Below are positions 47,300-58,839 of a DNA stretch of 64,000 nt, one piece after another. The stretch spans positions 137,515-201,514 of the forward strand of contig JALPQD010000392.1 of the NCBI GenBank assembly GCA_023101885.1. Reading direction: 5' to 3'. Origin of the DNA: Typhlomys cinereus. Lineage: Eukaryota > Chordata > Mammalia > Rodentia > Platacanthomyidae. The notes under the pieces are model-generated. The model saw only the letters and a program-made list of their open reading frames with translations, ran no database searches and was not told the origin of the DNA. The first letter of the stretch is position 1. Each line of letters starts with the position of its first letter. The translations under genes and the position numbers were made by a program.

Positions 47300-47648
47300 T
47301 GTCTTAGTACTGACAAAATATTCAATGGAAACTTAAGGGGGGAAGTTTATTGTGACTTACAGCCTATGGGCATACAGTCCATCGTGATGGGGAAGGCATA
47401 GAGACAGGAGCAGGAGGCTTCTAGTCACATGGGATCTGTAGCGAAGAAGCAGAGAGAGAGAGAGAGAACAGGAACTGTAATGGGCTATAAAATCTTAAAG
47501 CCTGCTCCCAGTGACCAAGTCTGCTACGAGGCCCCATCTCATAAGGGCTTTATAGCCTTTCCAAACAATGCTGGCAGCTGGAGACCAAGTGTTTAAGTAC
47601 CTGACTCTATGGAGCCTATGAAGAATATTTCATGTTCAGACCACTACA
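47300..47648 (-). mobile_element. MT-like MaLR LTR, reverse
   Basis: TGTCTTAGTACTGACAAAAT, GGGAAGTTTATTGTGACTTA, CCATCGTGATGGGGAAGGCA, CCCCATCTCATAAGGGC, GGAGACCAAGTGTTTAAGTA and ACCACTACA are the landmarks of a reversed MT-type LTR. It is full length, with TG...CA ends. Confidence 0.72.
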
Positions 47649-47705
47649 GACACACTGCAAGAGATTGAGCTATAGTTGCCCATGATAGTAACTAGCTGAA
47701 CAATC

Positions 47706-47885
47706 ATTCCCTTCCTCCTGCCTCCCTTCCCTCTTTTCCCTCCCTCCCTTCCCTCTCTTCCCTCCTTCCCTCCCTCTCTTCCCTCCCTCCCTCCCTCCCT
47801 TCCTCCCTCCCTCCCTCCCTCCCTCCCTCCTGTCTTTCTTTCTTTCCTCCTCATTCTCTCTTTCACTTTCTCTCTTTCCCTTCTC
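47706..47885. repeat. Polypyrimidine (CCCT/CCTT)n tract
   Basis: Nearly pure C/T for about 180 bases with (CCCT)n sub-blocks. The minus-strand Gly/Arg/Glu-rich frames of 103-105 aa are products of the tract. Confidence 0.95.
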
Positions 47886-50261
47886 TGTCTCACAATCCCA
47901 TTTCCATGTTGGTATACGCCAGGATGCGCCAGGTAAGCTGACCGCACTGAAACCCTTCATTCTTAGTCTACTTCTGGGGGAACCCAAATGAAGACCGTCA
48001 TTGACACGTGCCTCTAAACAAGTTTAACATGGGCCAAATGAAGTGCAAGGTCATATAGCTACCTGTGTGCAATCATAGCTGTCTAGACAGCCAGCTCAGG
48101 TCTAAGCACATTTTTTTTTCTGTCTTGAATTATTTGGGTTGGCTTGCCCAGGCAGTCCTGGACTCCCTCCAAAATTCTTCCAGCCCCTGTTTTCCTTCAG
48201 TCTTGCAGATTTAACCTCCAGAGCTGGCACGATCGGAAGGAGAACTACACAGACGTCTATGTCGGGCAAATGCGGGCTGCTCTTCTGAACGGGCACCAAG
48301 GAGAGATGCAGTCATGCTGTCAATTTTCTGCGGAAGCATCATGACCCTCCCACCTCCTCCCGAGCCCAGGGAATTTCTCTAGAGCTAATGCCATTATGGG
48401 AGGTGAGACACAAACACAAGGGTTGGACAGATGCTTAGAAACGGGGTCACCACTTGGAAGCATTAAGATCAGGCACACCCTTGTCTGTAACTCAAGCTGG
48501 GTTCCTAAATTACTCCTGTGCCTCTGCTCCGCAAAGCTGCTGTGACTCACGCCTGGGTCCTCTTGAGAAATCTGCCAGCTGAGCAGATGGGGGTGCCGAT
48601 CTGATCTCTGGTGCAGAGATGGGAGGAGAGCTAACCACAGGAGCCCTCTCCCTTCTCCCTGGATCCCCTCAAAAAGAGAGCAGTCGAGAGGGGCCAGGAA
48701 ACCAGCATGGCAGACCCAGAACTGAGAGGGAGTCAGTTTCAGGAGAAGACGCATCGTCAAGACAATGACAAAAGCATCTAGCTTGTCTCGCAGAGTTGTG
48801 TAATAGCAGAAATTAAAAGTAAAAGCAGCTCAGTGTTTAGTTTTAACTTCGTCAAAACCCACAGCACACGCGCAAGTTTAAGAGGCCAAAACCCTTGTTC
48901 TGTGCAGCCAAGTTTTAGCAAAAGAAAACGCTCTTTGATCATCGGGGTGAAGGGAGTGGGGACTCTACGTAAGAACACCCCTGGTAGAGGATGGAAAAAA
49001 GTCCCAGGTGAAACGCTAACCTACATGAGGGTCACTGGGCTTGGGGAAGGCTGGAGTCAGATGATAGGGCATGATCTTAAAGGACGTCCCTGGACCAGAA
49101 CTTGCTAGTGAGAGAGAACACAGAAAACCACGTGAAGAGGACCAGAGGCACTGCCCAGGGACTGACTGGTATGGAGAGTTTTCTGAGAGCCTAGAGATGA
49201 TCCAGTTATGAGCAGAGGGTCCCACATAGGGGGATATGTCACATGAGCTGCTGTTCTCATTGCTGTCAGGTGACGTTCAGTCACCATCTGCCTCACCATT
49301 TCTGTTGGGTTTTCCAGCTGAAAACCATCTCTACTCATGCCTTAAGGCTTTCTGAATCCTATCCTCATTGCCCTCTGTGGATATACCTCTTCTTAATGAG
49401 CCATAATACTAGCAAATCCCCTGGGTGAAGAGGAACGTGCTTGGTAGGTGCTTGTTGATGGGAGAGACTCCAGTCTCATCATTTCATTTGAAATGTTTGT
49501 CATTTGGGAAGTTTTCTGATCTTCCAAGTATTCGGAAAAATCTTCTGGACTTTCATTTTCAACATAGGAAGGGCTTGAAAATTGCCACTTTTGTCCTTCT
49601 ATAAGAAAAAAAAAAGCTCAACAAACTGAACATTGAAGACTTGAAAAACAGAGAAATCTTAATGGGAAGCACGTAGACCACATGGGATGTAGCAGGAGTT
49701 TGAAGTCTAAAGCTTTTATAGCTACCACGAATAGTGAATGAAGCCAACCTGCAGCCGTATTAATAGATATCTTTCCACTGGGAACCTGCTTGCTTTACAT
49801 CTTATGACCTGATATGACATATTGGACCTTCTACAAAAAGTACAAAGGATACTACAAAGCATAGGCAAAGCTCATTGTCTGAAAAGTCAAAGTAATCTTT
49901 GTACCCAGACAGAAGACAGATTTTGAAATTATGAGCCAGATGGTTAAGGCTGACATCCCATGATAAGTCACATTGATAGTTCGCACCTTGATGGAAATGG
50001 TACCTCTAAAAATACCAGTCCTCCTCAACACTGATAACTAAAAAGTTATCAAAAGCAAAACCATCTGAGAAACCCAATAAAGAAGAAAACAAAGAGAAAT
50101 GATTACTCAAGTACAGTCATACCCTCAAACAGAAAATAATGCACTGGGTAAGAACTAAGGAAATCTGAATAAAGTATGAATTTTACTCTATAATAATGGA
50201 CATCAGTTTATCAGTTGCAAAAAATTATCACATTAATGTTTAAATATTAAAAATGGTGGAC
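47886..50261. other. 2.4 kb of unique sequence
   Basis: Several frames of 60-146 aa overlap on both strands; the 146-aa minus frame at 48320-48760 has no recognisable domain or codon pattern. No repeat named. Confidence 0.45.
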
Positions 50262-50640
50262 TGGTGAGATGACTTAGCAGTAAAAGTCTTTGGCGTGTGA
50301 GTACAAGGAGAGTTCAAATCCCCAAATCTCATATAAAATGTTGGGCGGATATGTTGGTCCACCTATCATTCCAGCCCCAGAAGACAGAGCCTGGGAATCT
50401 CCAACCTTGCTCTGGGAACTTGTTAGCACTGGTAACCTCTGTCTGATTAACGATCCTGTCTCAAAAAGAATAAGGTAGAAGAACAATTCCTGATGTCAAC
50501 CTCAGCCCTACGCATGCACACACACACAAGCATATACACTCATGTACACCTTGTGGTTGCACACATAAGTGCACACACACACAAATGCAAACATAGATAT
50601 AGAAATACACATACACACCACACACTTAAAAACAAACGTA
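50262..50640 (+). mobile_element. B4 SINE, forward
   Basis: Head GGACTGGTGAGATGACTTAG, AGTACAAGGAGAGTTCAAAT, GGTCCACCTATCATTCCAGC, GATCCTGTCTCAAAAAGAAT, TTCCTGATGTCAACCTCAGC, then a CA-rich tail. The B1-like middle between two tRNA-SINE parts marks B4. Confidence 0.8.
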
Positions 50641-50695
50641 TTGAGTGTGCAGTATTGAGAACTCTGGGTATTGCATTTGCAATTTTTGTACAAAT

Positions 50696-50696
<1 letters not shown>

Positions 50697-50753
<57 letters not shown>
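50697..50753. repeat. (TAGA)n microsatellite
   Basis: About 14 uninterrupted TAGA units followed by a diverged TACATAGA. Confidence 0.96.
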
Positions 50754-50754
<1 letters not shown>

Positions 50755-51054
50755 CATAGATGTTTTTGTACAAATGTGTGTACATATGTATATATGTTCT
50801 AAGAATAAGGTCTTAAAAATATTTGCTGCTGTCTTAGCTAATAATCACCAAAGTATCTCTAACTCTAATAAACTGTGTTTTTTTTTTTTTTTGTTTTGTT
50901 CTGTCTTCTTTTGTTTTGACAGTTTTGTCTAGGAAACCCAGAGGCCAATTTATCCTTGGGCCATCCTAAAAAGTCCCAAGGAGTGTTTGAGTTGTGGTAC
51001 CAGCAATATAAAGGCTGCCAAAGCTGAATTTCAAAAGCAACTTGGTGGTAGAGA

Positions 51055-51240
51055 GCAGTTTAAGTGATTTATTAGCTGAGTGATTCAGTGCAAGTCATTC
51101 AGCCTTTTTTCCCCACATTTTCATCTGTGAAGCAGCGGTAAGAATAAAGATGCCTGCATCATAAAATTGTGATCAGGATTAAAGAATTGCCCCCCCCCTT
51201 TTTACAGTACTTATAACTGTTTGGGGCATAGTAAGTTTTA
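51055..51240 (+). repeat. MIR SINE, nearly full 3' part
   Basis: GATTTATTAGCTGAGTGATT, CAGTGCAAGTCATTCAGCCT, TTTTCATCTGTGAAGCAGCG, ATAAAATTGTGATCAGGATT and GTTTGGGGCATAGTAAGTTT match MIR in order. Confidence 0.75.
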
Positions 51241-51247
51241 TATGCAC

Positions 51248-52099
51248 TGTGCTGGTTAGTTTCAGCTGTCAGCTTGACACTTGTGAGGTAAACCTGTGGA
51301 TGTACCTATGAGGAATTATTTGGTTAAACAAGGTCTTTGGGTTTCATAACTAGATACAGGTGTCAATGTGATGGTTGAAGATTTGAACTTTGGGCATATT
51401 TGTAGATAATTAGTTGAGTTAAGCATAGAGTGAACCTGCAGGAGATTGTCTAGTTGATGGGGCAGACCCAGCCTATGGTGGGCGGAACCAGGTCCTGGAC
51501 AGGTGAACAAAATACAGAAAGCTGGTTGAGGAAGTTGGCATCCTTGCGTACACTTGGCCAGACATGCTGGTCTGGCAAATGAGGATTGCCCCTCTCTTGG
51601 CCATTATGTGGAGATGGTGTGGCCAGTTCCTTCTGCCCTTGGTATCGCAGCAGGCTCACTTGCCAGGCTAGACTGAGACCTGAAACTGGACAATTGTAAG
51701 AGGAAAAATAAATGCTTATTTTCTCAAATTGCTTGATGGTAATCTATCATCAACAATGCAGATGAAGTGAATTTCCGGGACCTTACACTGGGCAACCCTG
51801 TAAGAGATTATCTAATTGATGTGGGAAGATGTGACCCATAATGGGTAAGACCATTCCTTGTACAGGTGGATAAAGATAGAGAGCTGGCTGGCATTTGGCA
51901 AAGTGGAAAGCTGATATACATTGGTTCTTTCCTCCTCTCTCTGCTCTTAACTTTGGACATGATGTGATCAGATATGTTAGCTGGCATGATCTGCCTCACA
52001 GTAAACCAGGACCTGGAATTGTAAGCATGAATGAAAATCTCCTTGTTCCCCTAAATTATGTAGAGCAGGTATTTATTACAACAGTGAAGTTACGAAATG
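51248..52099 (+). mobile_element. MaLR-like LTR, forward, split by the 430-bp LTR
   Basis: Left piece 51248 to about 51337 starts TGTGCTGGTTAGTTTCAGCT, GTCAGCTTGACAC. The right piece from about 51773 has GTGGGAAGATGTGACCCATA, GAATTGTAAGCATGAATG and ends near TTACAACAGTGAAGTTACGA. The two pieces read as one LTR once the inner element is removed. Confidence 0.6.
51338..51772 (+). mobile_element. Solo LTR, 430-bp family, copy 6, nested
   Basis: Forward copy: ACTAGATACAGGTGTCAATG, GATGGGGCAGACCCAGCCTA, palindrome GCCAGAC-ATGCTG-GTCTGGC at 51557-51576, AAAAATAAATGC poly(A) region. Both ends are diverged and placed to within a few bases. Confidence 0.72.
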
Positions 52100-52954
52100 A
52101 AGATGGCATCTACATGAAACTAACAAAGACAATTATCTAAAATTAATATTCAATGGAGAAGCAACAAAATTTGTGGTCAGCACATGGTGCTGTGTGTGTA
52201 ATCTATTTTTTCCATTGTAAAACAAAGCAAAATGAGAAACAGATCTCCTTGAGTTTTTTGACCAGTTATTTAATTCTCAGACAGCAAATTGTATTTTGTT
52301 TAGCTTTGTGCTTATCACAACTATTTAATCTAATAATGAATGCCACTTTTTTCTTGTCTTAACAAACCATACTGATATGGGCTCTTCAAAGAGTACACAT
52401 TTCTCTACCAAATGGACCAGAAAGCGGTGTTCCCAACCTCACTCTGCTAGAAGCCAGGAGTGTCACGGTGCGAGCGAAGCGCCTTCCTAGGTCCCTGTGT
52501 CCCTTTTCACTCTGATTTGCTCTCACCTCTCGCGTACTAAGAATGAACTGTCCCATCCAGGTCTGGCTCCCATACTGATGACATGTGGAAGGTGGGAATG
52601 AAAAGCCAGGTGGGACCTGCTCTGTCCTGCAGCTCCTGACAACTGTGGTTGCTGCCTATGGTCTTTAGTCAAACCATGAGCCTCAGCTGAGATCTTCCGT
52701 CTGCACGTCCTAAGTGATTTTCCTAGGTGGGAGCCTCGGTCGGGTGTCTGGAAAGCAATTTAGATGCGCATGGTGATTAAAGCTGTCCAGAAGGAAAATA
52801 ACAAATCACCCTCAGGTACTAGGACCAGACTATTGGGTGTCTCATATCCTGACTCTTAAGTGCAGATGCAAAAGATTCGAAGGGAATTGCAACAAAAGCA
52901 GCATTGTGAGAATAAGTGACAGTCGCTCTTTGTGACTTTGGGGCTGCTAGCCTC
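52100..52954. other. Unique sequence
   Basis: No gene or named repeat. Confidence 0.5.
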
Positions 52955-53259
52955 GTATATGCTCTCTCTGAACATACACATTGAAACTTAATCTCCCGTG
53001 TCAGAGGTGCATGCATTTGGAAGTAGGGCCATTTGGGGGAGGTGATTAGGATTAGAGGAAGCCTGCCTCCCCTTTCCCTGTGACAGCATTAGTGATTTTA
53101 TAAGATGAAGAAAAACATTCAAATGAACATGCTTTGCTCTGAGATAACCTATGCTGTGTTCTGATGCAGAGACCCAGCCCTAAAGGCGGGTAAGCATGGT
53201 GCCCTTGGACTTTCAATAAGCCTCTATTCAGTTGTAGCTACAGAAGGTGGACTGATACA
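52955..53259 (+). repeat. MLT1/MST-like MaLR LTR, forward
   Basis: ACACATTGAAACTTAATCTC, GGAAGTAGGGCCATTTGGGG, GAGGTGATTAGGATTAGAGG, TTTCAATAAGCCTCTATTCA and the end GGACTGATACA match the order of old MaLR LTRs. Confidence 0.65.
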
Positions 53260-54394
53260 AGAGCCAACGTGTATTTGAATTAGTGAGACCTGGTATGCTC
53301 AAGTCTACTTTGCTCTTTGTTGACATACCAGAGACTTCCACTATGACTGATGTGGGCTGTGGGGTGGGCCATTACAGCAATGCATTGTTTAATCTCCTAC
53401 CATAAGGCACTTTGTTTCTTCCCTAAGACTGGCTTCATAGTCCTAAGTCATAACAAATCATATTCTCCTTGACAGAACAATTCTCATTTTGAATGACTTT
53501 TGCTGGGTTAACGCCAAACTCTGCTTGATTCAGTCCTTGACTTACTCTATCTGCCCCTTTGTCTTGGATCTGAGCTCTCTCTCTCTCTCTACATAATTTT
53601 CCTGAGCCAATGAAATCTCTCCTTATTGGCCTTTCTGTGGTCAGTCTTACTGACCTCACCCTGGCTACTCTTTGCCTTGTTTCTGAAGAGACATTGTAAA
53701 GATATACCATAACTCTGCATGGATATTTTATTAATGTAACTGATATACCCTGAAGCCTTCAAGGTTTGTGAAGATGTCAATGCGGGTAGGTCTTTCTTGG
53801 CTGAGATAAAGGATGGGACAGAAATTCTAGAACGATTTTTCATTGTCCTGTGTGAGGAAGGGGAAGAGAAGGGTACGCTGAGAAGGAGGGAGGTCTGATA
53901 CTTGGCTACATCTCTAGTGTCAAAAGAAATTAGAGCTTTTGCAGGGAAAGGTCCCAGAAAGGGGGAAGACTCTAATAGCCAAAGGGGGAGACTGAGGAAT
54001 TGGGGGTTCCCTGAAGTGTGATTTCCTCCTTGGTCTCTCACACAAGAACCTTTCAGTTTCTTCCACAATATATAAATCTCTGCATTGCACAAATGTGGAG
54101 AAATGCTGTGTTTCTTGCTCACATTTTGTGGAGGGGGTTATTCTTTGGGGGGCATGCGGAAGCACTGAGTCACGCTGCAAGAATGGAATGAGGCAAACCA
54201 AACCGAGGCAGGATGTGGAGCTGCACTGCACAGACCCGGTTCCCTGATCCTCTGATGAAATCTGCTGCAGATCCCCCTCCCTTGTGATAATGAGGGGCTC
54301 AGGTAATGAGACTGAAACTCTCCAACATGGAACGCCAGATGTTCCCAATCTGGGTCTGGCTTCACATACCTGTCCAACTGTATTTAATGAACAG

Positions 54395-54396
<2 letters not shown>
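53260..54396. other. Unique sequence
   Basis: A short (CT)n lies at about 53575-53590. The minus-strand 177- and 183-aa frames overlap each other in different frames; the longer one begins in the reversed (CA)n tract. No family recognised. Confidence 0.45.
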
Positions 54397-54441
<45 letters not shown>

Positions 54442-54461
54442 CACGCACGCACACACACAGG
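54397..54461. repeat. (CA)n microsatellite
   Basis: CA units with ACGC interruptions near the right end; no SINE body is evident beside it. Confidence 0.95.
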
Positions 54462-55270
54462 GATGGTACACACTATTCTCCCTGATAAGGTTCTTCTTTC
54501 CCCCACTCTTCAGTTGGACAGCATCGTGTTCCTCTAGTAGACTCAGGTGCTCCCTCCCTGGACTCCCACTTTACCTGGGAGATGAACATTTTCATTAGAT
54601 CATCCACTGTTTTATGACTGCCTATTTGCATATCCATCTCTCTATGAAATTATTTCCCGTGTGTAGCCAAAGGTAAGAAGCACTGAATCTAGTTAGTTCA
54701 TTTTCTGCAGTTTTGTTGTATAAAGTTTTCCTGAGGAAATGCGTTCGCCAATAACAGACCAAAGAAAGGACTCCAAGCTAAACTTGGTGAACCAACGGAT
54801 CTACTCAGCTCACTTCTTTCTTACAGGAGTAGGTCTACAGAGCATGGTGGACCCCCAGACAGCTATATCACTAAAAATCACTCTGACATGGTGAGAACCT
54901 CCTGAAAGCTACAAAGCTACAAACATGACGTTCTCCCTTCAATTACCCTTCCTTTTCCTGTATTCTCTAGCATCTTCCTAGACTATATGCCATTGGGTCA
55001 TAATTACATGCAACTTGGAGAGAGGAGGAAATAAGAGACTGGGATCTAAGGAGAGGGTCTACTGACCATCCTGGACCCCTCCCCAGTATATGAGACAGTA
55101 CCAATCTGGTTTTGGGTTCTCTGTAGGGATCACAGCTGCTCTGATTAAGAAGGCAATGAATGATATATCCAAAGGACAATGTTCCACTACAGACTTGTGA
55201 GTGCTCTATCAAGAAAGTACCCAAGAAAAGCTATTTATTAAGGTATATTTAGTTACTTTTTTTTTTTTTT
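54462..55270. other. Unique sequence
   Basis: No gene or named repeat; ends in a T tract at about 55257-55270. Confidence 0.5.
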
Positions 55271-55630
55271 TGCCATGGTTTGAATGTGAGTTGGCCCCAC
55301 AGCCTCATGCGTTTGCATTCTTAGCTGCTGTCAATGTTTGGGACGGTCATGACACCTTTAGGAGGCAGAGCCTTGCTGGAGGAAGGCTCCTCCCAGGGAG
55401 CGGGCCTTGAGAATGGGTAGCCCTGCCCTGCTTCCCACTAGTGGTCAGCTCTCGTGGTCTGCTGCTTGCTCTCTGCCACCTCCAGCTGCTGCCACCTACC
55501 CCGTCCTTTCCATCTTAATGGACCACATCTCCTCTGGAACCGTAAGCCTAAGAAATAAATCTTGCTTTCTCCCCTTAAGTTGCTTGAGTCTCTGCATTGT
55601 CTCGCAGCAACAAAAACAATCACCGCAACA
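55271..55630 (+). mobile_element. MaLR solo LTR, forward
   Basis: TGCCATGGTTTGAATGTGAG, CCTCATGCGTTTGCATTCTT, CACCTTTAGGAGGCAGAGCC, TTGCTGGAGGAAGG, CTCTGGAACCGTAAGCCTAA, GAAATAAATCTTGC (AATAAA) and a CGCAACA end. Typical MaLR LTR, TG...CA, 360 bp. Confidence 0.78.
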
Positions 55631-55934
55631 CTTTTCTTATTGCTGTGACAAAATATCTAGCAGAAGCAACTCGAGGGGGAGGAGGCTGATGTTGCCATGA
55701 CTTCAGAAGCTCTCAGTTCATCATGGCGGAGAAGGCATGGTGGCTCAGGTGGCTCTGGCTCTAGTACTGGGGTTTTGTGGTGGTGTTTGTTAGCACCCCA
55801 ATCAATGACATACTTCTATCAGCCATGCCTCCTGCCCAAATATTCTAAAACCTCCCTGAAGGATACCACTGGGTAGAGGCCAAATGTCTAACACTGGAGC
55901 CTATGGGCAGGCATGCCACCTTTAGACCATAATA
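55631..55934 (-). mobile_element. MaLR LTR, reverse, tail-to-tail with the previous
   Basis: TTTTCTTATTGCTGTGACAA, TTCATCATGGCGGAGAAGGC, GACATACTTCTATCAGCCAT, CACTGGGTAGAGGCCAAATG, AGCCTATGGGCAGGCATGCC form a reversed MT-like LTR. It directly abuts the forward LTR, 3' end to 3' end. Confidence 0.7.
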
Positions 55935-56435
55935 GGAAGAAAGATTTTTATTGGTTTCCTACAAACTTGCCCAGCACTTGGGATTCTCCTCTTCAGAAAG
56001 CAAATTAGTCTGGTGGTCCTCACTACACCACTATTCCTAGCAGGGAGACCCTCGCGGTAGCCTATCTAGTATTGACTCTGAGGCTCAGGCCTGGGGCTCA
56101 GCTACTGGGATCCTAGCAAGCATAGCAGAAGTGGATGGATGATTAGATGCTAGTACCCTTGGAGTGCTCATTTCTGAGCCTTAGGATGCCATGGTCTGAA
56201 GCATCTCAAGCAGCTATGTGGAGAAGTTCACATGGAAAAGAGCTGAAAGTTATGGTAGTAGAACTAACTGCCAGTCACATGTCTAATTTACTCATCCTCG
56301 ACATTTAGCTACAGTTATCAAAGTCACTCTTTGCTTAAGTCATTCTATGTGTTGCTAAGAACTCATATTCAAAGCTTCTTAAAGGCTTAAATAAATGTAT
56401 TTGTGAAATGCCATTGTCAACAGAAGAAAATTAAA
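55935..56435. other. Unique sequence
   Basis: No gene or named repeat. Confidence 0.5.
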
Positions 56436-56452
56436 ATGTGTGTGTGTGTGTG

Positions 56453-56498
<46 letters not shown>

Positions 56499-56738
56499 CA
56501 GAGGGCACTGTGTGTGTCTGTGGAAGTCCAAGGGTAACTTCAGGAATCATCCTGGATTCCTTCTATCTTTTTTTTTTTTTTGCTTTGCTCTGGGATCTCC
56601 AAGGTTCTTACCTTCCAAAACAGAAGTGCAGGCCACCGACATTTCCACCCGGCATTTTTGTCTGGGATCTGGAATTTGAACTTAGATACTTCTGTTGAGA
56701 GGCAGAGTCTTAACCCCTGAGGCATCTCTACAGTTTCC
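56436..56738 (-). mobile_element. B2-superfamily SINE with (GT)n tail, reverse
   Basis: (GT)n at 56438-56497, TATCAGAGGGCACTGTGTGT, GGTAACTTCAGGAATCATCC, an inner T tract, GAAGTGCAGGCCACCGACAT and head CTTAACCCCTGAGGCATCTC. Same subfamily as 44461-44743. Confidence 0.86.
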
Positions 56739-56867
56739 AAAATTATTTTTTTAAAAACAAAAGAAGGAACACAAGTGCTATAAAAAAAAAAACCAACCTG
56801 AAATTCATTTGTGAATTGATGCTGCTGATATATAAACTTTTGAAATCCATTTCTGTGATCCATTGTT

Positions 56868-56945
56868 GAGGGTGATCTTGAATTTCCTAGCCTCTGCCTC
56901 CATACCCCAAGAGCTGGGGATAGCAAGCACGCATCACCTATGGAG
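56868..56945 (-). mobile_element. B1-like fragment, reverse
   Basis: GGGTGATCTTGAATTTCCTA, GCCTCTGCCTCCATACCCCA, AGAGCTGGGGATAGCAAGCA resembles the middle of a reversed B1 or B4. Confidence 0.5.
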
Positions 56946-57363
56946 AGAGCAAGCATAAGTCATTAAATCACTAGGAAGGCAATAGTCTATTTATTTGAGA
57001 GAAGGGAAAGGAGGAGGGGAGAGAAAAAGAAAGACATAGAGAAGCTACTTAGGTGAAATAGAGGGTCAAAAACCGTTAGGCGAGCTGCTGTGTCAAGTAT
57101 ACAAGTAGCCACGGCACACAGGTGGTTAGTTCTTTCTCCCTGACATCATCCAACATGACCATTGAGTATTGTACTGCATGCTGATAATCCAGGAAAAAAA
57201 TAAATTCAAAACACTACATCTTTTGAGTACATATCACCTTTGTACCCTCATGTATGCATGTGTGTGTGCACAAGTGGATATGTGGGTAACTTAATATGAG
57301 CTCTTGGCTTATCTGATCACTTTTGGAAGGGTACCATCACTTGCTGTCTGAAGCTGAAGCATC
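56946..57363. other. Unique sequence
   Basis: Purine-rich patch near 57000-57030; nothing else recognised. Confidence 0.5.
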
Positions 57364-57377
57364 AGAAAAGACAGGGA

Positions 57378-57588
57378 TTGGGGCTGGAGAGGTGGCTCAG
57401 GGGTTAAGCTCTGCCTTGCAGGCAGAAGGTCCTGAGTTCAGATCCTAGACCCCACGTGTAGACGCCAGTCGGAAGCAGGGGCGCCCTGCGTTTCTGGTCC
57501 TGGTAGGGTGGAGCCTGTGAATCCCGAGGCAGAGTAAACAAGGAGGAGGTAGAGGTGGTCCATGGTGGTTCCCGAATTCGCCCGTGAT

Positions 57589-57644
<56 letters not shown>

Positions 57645-57689
57645 ATTGAATAAAAATAATAATAATAAAAATTTTTTAAAGTTAAAAAA
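57378..57689 (+). mobile_element. Young B2-superfamily SINE, forward, with exact 14-bp TSD
   Basis: AGAAAAGACAGGGA is exact at 57364-57377 and 57690-57703. This is the best reference copy: head GGGGCTGGAGAGGTGGCTCA (box A TGGCTCAGGGGTTA), box B region GAGTTCAGATCCTAGACC, body with GGTAGGGTGGAGCCTGTGAA, (CA)n, CACAATTGAATAAAAATAAT and an A-rich end. The minus-strand 65-66 aa frames are the (GT)n reading of the tail. Confidence 0.93.
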
Positions 57690-57849
57690 AGAAAAGACAG
57701 GGACATAGCTCCGTCCAAATCCCAGAGTTTGATTACCAGGGTAGCTGATGGTGTAAATCTCAGCTCAGGAGCAGGGAGGGTGAGGTGAGATGTCCTGTCA
57801 GTGAGCCAGACAGCAGGGGCAAGCGCCTCCTTCCTCTGCCTTCTGTTCT

Positions 57850-58040
57850 ATTCAGGTTCTCAGCAGACTGGATGAGGCTCATCACGGGAGTGGACAGACC
57901 ATTTTACTGAGTCCATTAGTTTAAAAGCTAATCTCACCCATAATCACTCTCCCAAACATACCCAGACATCATATTCTGCTAAATATCCCTGCCCTCTGCA
58001 GCCATGATTCAGTCAAACTGACACAAGATTAACCATCACA
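57850..58040 (-). repeat. Old ERVL (MLT2-like) LTR 5' part, reverse
   Basis: TTACTGAGTCCATTAGTTTA, AAAGCTAATCTCACCCATAA, CAGTCAAACTGACACAAGAT, TAACCATCACA is the reversed 5' end of an old ERVL-type LTR (TGTGATGGTTAAT...GTCAACTTGACTG). Confidence 0.6.
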
Positions 58041-58338
58041 AGTTTCACCTGAGCTGAACTTAAGGAGATGTACATGTGTGTTTTGGCTGGAAGAGCATCC
58101 TTCTTCTCTATATATTGCTTCTTTAGTGTATTCACTATTCAAGCACTCATACAAGAATAATTATAGAGCACTTTATACGATGCAAGCTGTGCCTGAGTAT
58201 AGGATGGTGAACAAGTCAAATGCGATTCCTACTTATAACTCCGGTCATGACATTTTACAAAAGCATTCTAGTTCTTACCAACCAGTGAGATCAGTCACAG
58301 CTGATAAAAAGCTATAAAAGGGGAGAGAACAGAAGCAG
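58041..58338. other. Unique sequence
   Basis: No gene supported; the 79-aa frame at 58078-58317 has no recognisable family. Confidence 0.45.
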
Positions 58339-58699
58339 TGTGCTACTGTGACAAAGTAATCTAACATAAACTTAGAGGGGAAGAAATCCTTATTTTGTGC
58401 AGATTTGAGGCTTCCATCCATCTTCCATCATGGTGGGGAGTGTGGTGGACAGAGCGGCTCGCATCGTAGTGATACAGAAGCGGCGAGAAAGAGACTGCCT
58501 GTGCTCTGAGATGTCTACTTTTTCCCCTTCTGTTTCAACAGGGCCCCAAGCAGTGGATGGTTCTGTCCACATTCACAGAAGGTCGTTCCCCTTTAGGAAA
58601 TCCTCTCCACAGATGTCTTCAGAGATATAGCAGGAGGTGTGATTTATTAATCTCAAGGGCCCTTCTCCATCCAGTCAAGTGGACAAATCAAACATCACA
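58339..58699 (-). mobile_element. MaLR-type LTR, reverse
   Basis: TGTGCTACTGTGACAAAGTA, TCCATCATGGTGGGGAGTGT, AAGTGGACAAATCAAACATC, ACA. Both ends fit a reversed MaLR LTR; the middle is diverged. Confidence 0.62.
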
Positions 58700-58839
58700 A
58701 CCTAAACCTCATCAGTTCAACACCCAAATACCTCTCTTTAAACTATAACAGAGTATGGTCATAGCAACAACCCCTTCTCTGACATGTATGTCTGAAGGGA
58801 GTGCCCTATCCAGCCATTGCCATCTTTGGTGTCAGGATG

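Noticed and set aside
47636..47987. Gly/Arg/Glu-rich frames resembling a low-complexity nuclear protein
   Set aside because: They translate the purine strand of a (CCCT)n/(CCTT)n tract.
48320..48760. 146-aa minus-strand open frame
   Set aside because: No domain, no splice-site context and no supporting neighbour; this length is expected by chance in GC-moderate DNA.
53589..54471. 177- and 183-aa minus-strand open frames
   Set aside because: They overlap in different frames, the longer begins in the (CA)n tract, and neither has a recognisable motif.
57378..57450. tRNA-like head with box A and box B
   Set aside because: It is the 5' end of a SINE repeated many times in the window, not a tRNA gene; no tRNA cloverleaf or anticodon stem is kept.
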